Origin: an uncultured euryarchaeote
GTDB lineage: Archaea > Thermoplasmatota > Poseidoniia > Poseidoniales > Poseidoniaceae
Length of the DNA stretch: 9,946 nt
Reading direction: 5' to 3'
Assembly: GCA_937897005.1 (NCBI GenBank)
Contig: CALCOQ010000152.1
Coordinates: forward strand, 1-9,946
Shown here: positions 1 through 7,700 of the stretch, piece after piece
Layout of the letters: each line of letters starts with the position of its first letter
Numbering within the stretch: the first letter of the stretch is position 1
The notes under the pieces: generated by a model
Database searches by the model: none
What the model was told of the DNA's origin: nothing
The model's input: the letters and a program-made list of their open reading frames with translations, nothing else
Program-made: the position numbers and the translations under genes

Positions 1-23
1 CCCCGCTCATTGGGTGCAGAGTG
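1..23 (+). repeat. dispersed intergenic repeat, copy 1
   Basis: This 23-base sequence recurs at 1700-1722 with two substitutions (positions 10 and 14 of the unit). Both copies begin CCCCGCTCA and end TGCAGAGTG and lie between genes in the same orientation. In this copy the start of the repeat forms a 7-pair hairpin with bases 22-28; the second copy cannot form it. The copy begins at the first base of the window, so the true repeat may extend further left. Its function is unknown. Confidence 0.55.
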
Positions 24-274
24 AGCGGAAATTTTCTCAAGCACAAGCCAAATTTTGAATTGTGCATACTTGAGCACAAATAGTTCCCTTGTGTTCGCAA
101 GGGAGCCCTATGTATCACCCGTAGCAGGAGCGGTCCCCTCCCAAACTACGTCCTTTGGAAGGGGCCGATGCAATTTCTGTGGGTTAATGTCCGCTTATTC
201 TGAAATTAGACCCTTCAGAATTCAGAATATCTGGATTGATTTTTGATCCTACTCCAATAAGCTGGCGAATTACC
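1..274. other. gene-free region with five consecutive hairpins; possible structured RNA
   Basis: No convincing gene lies here. Five inverted repeats follow one another: 3-9/22-28 (7 perfect pairs); 36-46/60-74 (11 pairs with a 4-base bulge at 65-68); 83-91/98-106 (9 pairs, one G-T); 131-145/154-167 (13 pairs, a bulged T at 134 and one C-A mismatch, 8-base loop); and 197-204/214-221 (8 perfect pairs). A run of five T follows at 240-244 on the plus strand. The spacing and number of stems suggest a folded transcript or a structured 3' region for the hydrolase gene ending at 275. I could not match it to tRNA, 5S rRNA, SRP RNA or RNase P RNA signatures. The strand is undecided, since stems look alike on both. 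The left end may be cut by the window edge. Confidence 0.4.
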
Positions 275-1153
275 CTAGCAAAGTTGCTCCATGAAGAACT
301 CTCTAGCCCGAACTAGAGAATCCGCACGAGCAGTGGGATTGCCTTCCACATGAGCGCCTCTATTCCGCAAGATTCGGATAATCCATCGTCGTTGCCAGCG
401 TTCGTTCAAAGGTAATCGGATACCTAGGAATAATTTCCCAGACATGTATCCATTCTTGTCGATTCTAGCAGTCCGCTTCCTCAAACGAACGGCCTTGGGA
501 AGCAGTGTGAATTCTTTCTCACTGTCGAAGGAATGGTGCGCTCCTAGATAGACGTGCAAGGTAGCATTTGGTAGTTGAGGCATTAGTCCTTCAACCAGAT
601 GAAGAGGAGTCCAATCATCAGCATCTCCGTGAAGAATCAAAATGGGTGAGTCTGACCAATTTTGGATATCAGGGCGGATATGAGCTGCTGGATAGAATGG
701 CAGATGGGCATCAAATGGAGTCCCTAGAATATCGATAATTGGAGACCATGCTGAATACAGTGCTACAGTTCCACCAAGGCTCCACCCTGCGATTCCAATC
801 TTTCCAATTCTAGGATCCTGTTCTAACACAGAACGAGTTCTGAAAGCGTCAACGAGCATCATTGAATGGGTTACTGAGAGTTGATCATCAACCGTGGAAT
901 CAATCGATCTTGAGATGAATGAATTCACCTTACAAACCGCGAGCCCAGCATCGAGCCAACCATTGACGTGGTCCTGATGATGAGATGCCCAACCTATGCT
1001 TCCGTGAAGGGCAATTACACATCCGAATGGTCCTTCACCTTCTGGCAGAAACAGTTCAGACTCAACGTTTGTTTCTGGAGTTTTTTCCAAACCGGTCAGT
1101 ATATGATGAATCTCAAATGGAGAGCGAGATTGAACTTGTAATCGCTCGACCAT
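275..1153 (-). CDS. dienelactone hydrolase-type alpha/beta hydrolase
   Basis: A 292-residue cytoplasmic serine or cysteine-type hydrolase of the dienelactone hydrolase family, which acts on ester or lactone bonds; the substrate cannot be read from sequence. Visible: the oxyanion-region motif ALHGSIGW (residues 48-55), the nucleophile elbow GWSLGG with Ser125, the acid in HGDADDWTP (probably Asp179), and the catalytic histidine in GAHHSFD (probably His207). The nucleophile is Ser, not the Cys of classical dienelactone hydrolases, so esterase- or peptidase-like chemistry is possible. The end (NPTARADSLVRAREFF) matches the usual terminal helix of the family, but about 55 basic, Arg-rich residues (211-265) are inserted before it, making the protein longer than the usual 220-250. 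No signal peptide or membrane segment is seen. The gene lies 100 bases downstream of the SnoaL-like gene on the same strand. No Shine-Dalgarno precedes the ATG, and a TATA-like box at 1176-1183 fits a leaderless start. Confidence 0.85.
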   Translation of the reverse strand: MVERLQVQSRSPFEIHHILTGLEKTPETNVESELFLPEGEGPFGCVIALHGSIGWASHHQDHVNGWLDAGLAVCKVNSFISRSIDSTVDDQLSVTHSMMLVDAFRTRSVLEQDPRIGKIGIAGWSLGGTVALYSAWSPIIDILGTPFDAHLPFYPAAHIRPDIQNWSDSPILILHGDADDWTPLHLVEGLMPQLPNATLHVYLGAHHSFDSEKEFTLLPKAVRLRKRTARIDKNGYMSGKLFLGIRLPLNERWQRRWIIRILRNRGAHVEGNPTARADSLVRAREFFMEQLC

Positions 1154-1175
1154 GAGCGTTGGGGTGACTTACATC

Positions 1176-1183
1176 ATTTCAAA
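1176..1183 (-). promoter_or_regulatory. TATA-like box of the hydrolase gene
   Basis: The minus-strand sequence TTTGAAAT lies 23 to 30 bases before the ATG. That is where an archaeal TATA box falls when transcription starts at or next to the start codon. The match to the TATA consensus is weak, so this rests mainly on position and on the lack of a ribosome binding site. The rest of the gap 1154-1253 shows nothing recognisable. Confidence 0.3.
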
Positions 1184-1253
1184 TGTGGTTTTCACAATTA
1201 GAGTAAATCAACGCATTGATTCAGTCATTGTGAGCGCGAGGGTGTTGACCATT

Positions 1254-1601
1254 CTAGTCGCTACCGATGACTCGATAATCATCTGACAATGGAGTTGCGC
1301 CGGTTTCCATCGACACGATCTTACCATCTTTGAATTGCATGAAAGAAAGTACGGCTTCTGAAGCTGAGCCATTAGCAAAGTGGACAACTGAATGAGAAAC
1401 ACCAACTTCATCATTTTCGAAAAGTATTCTGTTTCCTTCAGAAGTCACGGCTCCAGTACCCGCAAATTCTAGCGCATCAGACTTGCCCATTGTAAGGCCA
1501 CCAACGTGTGGATTAAACACAAATTCATCGTGTAATATCTCTGCAAGTGCGTCTACGTCTCCGTTATCCCATGCATCATTGTAAGCTACTATGATTGACA
1601 T
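1254..1601 (-). CDS. SnoaL-like / NTF2-fold small protein
   Basis: A 115-residue protein with the pattern of the SnoaL-like branch of the NTF2 superfamily. It has an N-terminal helix with AYNDAWDNGDVDALAEIL (residues 6-23), then HDEFVFNPHVGG, a mid-protein segment GNRILFENDEVGVSHSVVHF, and the closing strands AVLSFMQFKDGKIVSMET. The length is normal for the family. The fold is a cone-shaped alpha+beta barrel with a pocket; members include polyketide cyclases, isomerases and many without known activity, and the pocket residues here do not let me name a reaction. It looks cytoplasmic, with no signal peptide. The ATG at 1601 is chosen because nearby upstream ATGs are out of frame and a TATA-like box lies 24-29 bases before it. 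It sits 145 bases after the giant surface-protein gene and 100 bases before the hydrolase gene. The shared strand suggests possible co-transcription with the hydrolase, but nothing shows they act together. Confidence 0.8.
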   Translation of the reverse strand: MSIIVAYNDAWDNGDVDALAEILHDEFVFNPHVGGLTMGKSDALEFAGTGAVTSEGNRILFENDEVGVSHSVVHFANGSASEAVLSFMQFKDGKIVSMETGATPLSDDYRVIGSD

Positions 1602-1624
1602 GTTTCTCCCATAACCATCCAGTG

Positions 1625-1630
1625 TTTTAA
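1625..1630 (-). promoter_or_regulatory. TATA-like box of the SnoaL-like gene
   Basis: TTAAAA on the minus strand lies 24 to 29 bases before the ATG at 1601, the position expected for a leaderless archaeal transcript. GGGAG also lies five bases before the ATG and could be a weak ribosome binding site if a leader exists. The sequence match is short and the call is tentative. Confidence 0.35.
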
Positions 1631-1657
1631 CATTCTCATATCAGATTTCCGAGTCGT

Positions 1658-1675
1658 TGAAACTCCCGTGTTTCA
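1658..1675. other. short hairpin between the giant gene and the SnoaL-like gene
   Basis: TGAAAC and GTTTCA form six perfect pairs around a 6-base loop. A second small symmetric element (AACCA-T-TGGTT) lies at 1682-1692. Either could be an operator or part of the 3' end of the giant transcript; neither has a T-tract. This 145-base gap (1602-1746) holds no gene. Confidence 0.25.
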
Positions 1676-1699
1676 GTGGGTAACCATTGGTTGAAGTAG

Positions 1700-1722
1700 C
1701 CCCGCTCAATGGATGCAGAGTG
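1700..1722 (+). repeat. dispersed intergenic repeat, copy 2
   Basis: This copy matches bases 1-23 at 21 of 23 positions, in the same orientation. It lies 24 bases beyond the stop codon of the giant surface-protein gene. The following bases resemble those after copy 1 only loosely, so the shared unit seems to end near here. The hairpin partner found after copy 1 is absent. Confidence 0.55.
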
Positions 1723-1745
1723 TACTGCAATATTGCTGCTGACAC
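1720..1745 (-). terminator. imperfect inverted repeat just after the giant gene's stop
   Basis: GTGT and ACAC at the outer edges and the perfect 10-base palindrome GCAATATTGC (1727-1736) in the middle could form an interrupted stem directly after the TGA stop. No T-tract follows, so this is at best a weak transcript end or a 3' stabiliser, and the match may be chance. Confidence 0.2.
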
Positions 1746-1746
1746 T

Positions 1747-4700
1747 TCAAATCTTGAAATCTATCTGGTCATCCTGCTGACCCTGGATGATGGTCTTACC
1801 CTCTGAATCAGTGAATGAGCCTGCCTTGACCTGTTCGTCATAGAGACTCGCTGCATGTTCCTCTGTCCTCAGGATCTGTCCGGTGTCTCCCAATGCCATT
1901 GTCAGACTGTTGGTTATGGCCTGCAATGTCTGAAGAGCACGGTCTCGATGAGTTGGTCCGATATCATGATCCGAATATCTCGCCTCTTCAAAGATAGCAA
2001 GGAAATCATCCAACTGTTCAGGAGGTACCATAACGAATGCAGAACGTACTGCTGACTCGAATTCTCGAGTGGTCTCGTACACCTTCTTCATGAATCCATA
2101 ACGGCGGAAGTGCTTGACAAGGTCCTTGTAACAATTGAAGATGACAGCGATGTACTCGTTGGCTGCACGCAATTGCATCATGGTATCTGAAAGAATACCG
2201 CGCAACATCTCAATCCTTCTACGGTCCATAGCACGCTTGTACCACAGTGTTCCAACAATGGCCAGGGTCAATACCAGAATGGCAAGAGCGAAACCGGTCT
2301 CCTTGGAGAAGAATCCGCTCTGCTGTTCAGTCAACGATTTCCCCGTCGTTGTTATCACAAAGGTGATGTTATCTGCAGTTTCAGAGAAGTATTGCGAACC
2401 ATCGAAACTTGCAGTGATTCTCCATTTACCTTCACAGGTTGCACCTGCACAAGTGGTCCCAGTGAAAGGCCACATGAAGGACGCAATACCTTGCTCATTG
2501 GTCTTGGAGAGGTTCATTCCTGCATGCACCCACTCTCCAGCCTCTTGGTCCCAGTATTCTCGGGTGAAGATGACATCCTCGTTCTCAACAGCCAATCCAG
2601 TTCTGTCTCTGAGAAGTGCAACTTGGCCACTGACTATCTCGCCCTCATAGAATCCACCATCTGAGCCGCCTGCCCATATCTCCTTTGGATACATGCTGAC
2701 TCTGCTCTTGACAAGAACCACCTTGTCCATGAATGAACCATTGACAACGCTACTGACCTCCGCTTGACATCCAGTTCCAACATTGGTGTTCTTGTCAGGT
2801 TCGTAAGCAACTCGAATTGTTCGGAATCCCTCATATTCACCAGATGATGGTTCAATTCCTTTCAGACTTGGGTTATGTTGAGGATTGGCACTGAACCATT
2901 CAATCGTTCCTGTTGCATCGTCCGTGTATATTCTTGCGAATGGACGGGTGTTCTTGTCTGGATCGATGTAGATGTTCAAACACTTACCGCCGATGGCTTG
3001 CCCATTGCTCTGGATAAGAGATGCATCGATGTGGAATGATTCCTTGAGATAGAGGACGTCGAATCTCTCACCACCACTCGCTTCTTCCAGAGATGGCCAC
3101 TGCTCGTAACTGTTCTTGAACGGGCCAATCTCTGAGATCGACAATGTACTGTTGGAGAAAACCTCGAAGTTGACCGTCACCGATTTGTTGAGATATCGGT
3201 ATGCATCATTATTGTCGTATGCGTTGTATGTCACAGTGACTTGAGCTGTTCCAGCATTGACACCAGATAATGGACATTCGATCATATAGTATCCGAAATC
3301 ATCGGTGATTGATGGAATACAGGCGACGGGGCCGTCTGGGCTGTTGATCATCTCATACGAAACCCGAATCTGTCGCTTGCTCAGGTTGGTTCCCAATTCA
3401 TCAGAAAGATGACCGGTCACAGTCATTGGTTTCTCAATGACCTCATTCTGAGTGACATCGAATTCTGAGGTATAGACTATCTGATAATCAACCAATAACT
3501 GAGTATTTCCAATCAAACTGAATCCATTTCCATTGTATGGCATGACTCGTCTGTAATGATCGCTGCCTTGAATGTCCTGACATGGGTCCCACTTACCCTG
3601 AAGGCCAAGGTATTGTGGTTGCATCTGAGCGCATCCCTCATTCGGCAATGCCTCTTCAAACCTCAGATAGACATTGACTGGGCCGAAACCATCTGGAAGG
3701 AAGGAAGTCGGGTCCTCTCGTAACAATTCAGGATCCAATGGCAAGAAATTGGATTTCAAACATCCAACCGTCTCATTTCGATCAAGGATGTCATCTGAAT
3801 TGGTATCTCTATCGGGCCTTCCATCACCATCTCCATCGAAAACACATAAGTGACTATTATCGGAAGCTGGCTCGGGTAGACTCAAGATTCCGGCACTTGG
3901 AGCAAGTGTTGCCACTACCTGTCTACGATATGTGTTATCGAAGGCGAGACCTTCGAATATGACATCAACCAATCCACCTGAAGGAGCAACGGTACCTGAG
4001 AGGGCTTGTCCTCCAACATCACGTATCGCGGTCTTGTTGTCATCGGTTATCTGTGCTGTGAAGTCCCATAGGTCTCCACTTCCCCGAACATTTGGAGAAG
4101 TTTGAACGATGGTGATGTGAGTATGTGAAACGATCCAGATTTCTTGTTGAGCAGAATTGCCAAGTAATAATTCCATGCCTTCGAATTCAAATTGAAGCAT
4201 GGAGTTGCCAAGATCATCATTCGCAGAGACATTGAATTCTATCGAGAACAGTCCTCTCTCATCGGTGTGATTGACTCCAGCAAGTCCTCCAGACCAATTC
4301 CAGTTCACTGGCACACCCTGTACCGGTTGCAAAGCGTTATCGACCAATCTCGCCGATATCAAACTCGATGAATTTCGGTACAATCGAGGAACTGAAGTCA
4401 ACTGGAAATCAGTGGTCCCGACCACTGTGATATTGATGTATCCACCCGTTGGAGCAAGCACAGAACTGTTTCCAGTGAAGAAGAAATCAGAATTAACGAA
4501 ATCAACCTTCATTCCATATGTCCCTGCAGCATATTCTGTGAACCAAGTCCAATTATAATCGTAAACCGCCTTTCCACCTTCCAATGAAGGAGTGGTGACA
4601 TATGCTGTTTCTCGAGTTCCTTGGAAAACATCGTTGTGGTCGATATCTACCTGCATGGTGATTGTACCATCCGTCCATGGAGAACCGGTTCTGTTCGAAA

Positions 4701-7700
4701 CGTCTCCATCAACTCTTACTATCTCGCCAGTATTGATCTCAGGAATAATCTCACAACGACTACCACTCTCTTGGTCAAATGGATTTATCTTACCACAAGG
4801 AGGAAGGTCCGAATCTCCACCATTGGTCAGAGAGATGTACCAATTATCTTCGTCTGCATCAATGAATTGACGAAGCGCTTCCGCTTCATCATTGAGGTCA
4901 AGATGGTTTCCTGACCACAGTAGAGGCCATGCTTTCCCGGCCTTTGCATCATTATAGGCAATGTTGGCTTTGTCCAATGCCTGCTCATTCCACAAAGAAG
5001 ACCATGAACCATATGTTCCGTCTTGATTGTTGATACTTGCATTCCACCAGAATATCGGGTTGGTTCCCTTGATGGTCACCTTTCCTTCAATGTTCATCCT
5101 ATGCATCACTCTGACCCTGAATGGGTCAGTGCTGTCTCCGTGCATCCATGGGAATGGCCATTCCCAATTCTCCTCATCGGGAGAACTGGTATCTCCTAGA
5201 GTAGGGTCGACATGGGCAATTATCTCCAAGTCCCCATATGGCAAACTGGTATTGGTGTAATTGTATCTGATTGGATCGCCTTGGGCATCTTCTGCAATAT
5301 TGTGTTTCTTGTTGATATCATCCCAGATGATCTCTTCATATCCGCCTGGAATCTGTCCCACTCCATTGTCCATGGTTGAATTCCAACGTACCTGTTTCCA
5401 AGCCCCAGAGGCACCAAGGTCCTGGATGAAAGTGAGCGAACACCAGCCATCACCATCAGTACGATAGCCATTACCGCCAAAACCAGTGAAATTCGTTGGA
5501 TGGGTGATGTTGCCAAAGGGTCCACCTGACATCTCGAAAGTGATTGGAGCATGAACAATCCTGTTATCAAACAAACCACGTGTCCAATCTGCGATATAGT
5601 GGGCTTTGAAATCAAGCCATAATGGTTGTTCATCGCTACGGAAATAATTCCAAGCAGCGAAATCAACTGTCAGATTGGCTTCAGCTCCAATCGTATATGT
5701 CTGTGAACGAGAGCCATTGAAAGTAAACATCTCAGTTACCACTGCATATACTTCGTAGGTTGAATTTGGTCCAACATCAATAGTCTCAGGAAGAATGAAT
5801 TGGCCGACGGTGAAATTACCGTTGGTATTGGTCAAAACATCGATTGTCTCAAGCGCAGTCGTGTTGTTTGATGCCCATTCGATATGCACTTGTACAGGTA
5901 ATTCAGATGCATTCTCAAGAACCCCGGAAGATGGATTCAGCCATGTGACATGGCCTTTGAACACAGCTGGTCTCATTGCGTCAAGCCATAAATTTTCAGG
6001 CATATCCATGGAAATGTAGGTCGGAGGTTTGTCATCATCATCAAGAAGACAGTCATTGTCATGGTCCCAGTCACTGGCGGCAGCCGTGTTACCACCGGAA
6101 TCGGTACAGACGTGACCTTCCTCAAGAATGTCATAATCAGTATCTTCCCATGTGTCATTATCATCGTCCATGTCTACTGCATCAGGACCAGTGTGGTCAT
6201 CCAATGGATTGGCAATACCCTCTCCATCACCGAAATCATCGTGATCCCAAGGGTTGGTGGAGTTTCTGGCGAATCTAAGTGGCCACAACAGAACCTCGTC
6301 TTCATCGTGCATTCCATCAGCATCGTCATCTGGGTCAAGGTCATCTCTTTCTCCATCATTATCATGGTCCCATGCTGAAACGAACGGAGTGGCTCCTGCT
6401 AGTTCGACAGTGTTGCTGATTCCATCTCCATCCCAGTCATCATCCATCCAATTCAAGATACCATCGTTATCATGGTCCCAAGGATATTGTTCTTCACCCC
6501 AGAAACATCCAATCATGCTCTCTTGAACCACATCTGATACTCCGTTGTTATCATCATCGGGATCTTCAGCATCTGGAACGCCATCATTGTCATTGTCGAC
6601 GTCGTAATACCTTGGCACGTAGAGACCTTGGCTCATCTGTCCTCGATCCCAAACCGCCTGGTACCAACCATCCTCATCGACATCTGCATCATTTCCATCA
6701 TCATCATTGTCTAGACAATTTGTACCTCCGAAGAAATTACCATTATCCTGACCCGCGTCATTATCCCAGTCATCATCGCTATCGATCTCGAAATAATCCC
6801 AGATCCCATCATTATCATCATCTACATCATACCAATCAAAAACTGCATCGTAATCATCATCGATATCGATGGTGTTGTTAGATTGCATCGATACTCCACC
6901 ATCACCATCTCCATCGCCATCGACGTCATTCTTGAGGAAATCTGCTCCAACCTCATCGGGGAAATCATCTGCATTGGCATCGAAATTCCAGGTCCAGAGA
7001 CCAGAAGTAGTGCCCATCCAAGTCAGGAACATGTCGGTATTGTCTTCCATTTCGGAATAACTGACTGCCGATAGGGTGGTCCCTCCAAGTTGGAATTGGT
7101 AACAAGATGATGCACAAGAAAGAGTAGTATTGGTGCTGTGTTGGAATCCTCCTTGATTGAAGGTTGAATCCGGTCTAGTGGAATATGGAGCACCGAATTG
7201 TGCATTTGCTCCATTCAATGGCATGTGGTAGGCAATGGCATAGGCCCATCCACAGGTCCATCCAGTTCCTAATGGACCTGCAGTCCAACCACAATCCTGA
7301 TTGTCAATACTACCACCCATCTTGATGTCATCAACATCAAGAACACCATCATTTCCTTCGTCCTGGTCCCAGAAATCAGGAAGTCCGTCTGCATCTTGAT
7401 CAACATCAAGTCCATTCTGCAAGGAATCTCCATCGGAGTCAATATCCCACTCATTTCCTCCATTCCAAGGACTCCAGCGGGCAACGAAGTAGAAGTAGAA
7501 CTCAGGGACGGTTCCGGGAGTCAATGGGTTGGTTGTGGAATCATATCCATTGTAATCAAGTTCCACTTCAGAGAATGGGTTGATCAGGAAGACGAGATTC
7601 CAGTGGTCTGTTGCATTGGCCACATAATTTCCTCCTGCTCCTCCATCTCTTGTTCCATCGGTTGCTTCACCATCACCAATGGGATACCATGGAGTATAGA

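Noticed and set aside
83..167. tRNA or 5S rRNA in the left hairpin region
   Set aside because: No T-loop GTTCRA, no cloverleaf spacing and no 5S conserved blocks could be found, although stems are present.
55..246. 63-codon plus-strand open frame in the left gap
   Set aside because: It starts at TTG with no ribosome binding site or clear promoter, matches no family I know, and coincides with the hairpin cluster, whose base pairing explains the sequence better. It cannot be fully excluded.
1208..1414. 68-codon minus-strand frame overlapping the SnoaL-like gene
   Set aside because: It lies in another frame of a well-supported gene, has no family-like pattern, and no promoter or ribosome binding site.
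1658..1692. Intrinsic terminator for the giant gene in the following gap
   Set aside because: The stems are only five to six pairs and no T-tract follows on the minus strand, so termination here is not supported.
2135..2650. 171-codon plus-strand frame antisense to the membrane-proximal part of the giant gene
   Set aside because: The opposing minus-strand frame encodes a recognisable Ig-like end, membrane helix and basic flank. The plus frame has no domain pattern.
6612..6881. His-rich plus-strand frame within the giant gene, and similar Met-rich or Ser-rich frames nearby
   Set aside because: These are antisense or shifted readings of GAT/GAC-rich repeat codons; their odd compositions follow directly from the opposite strand.
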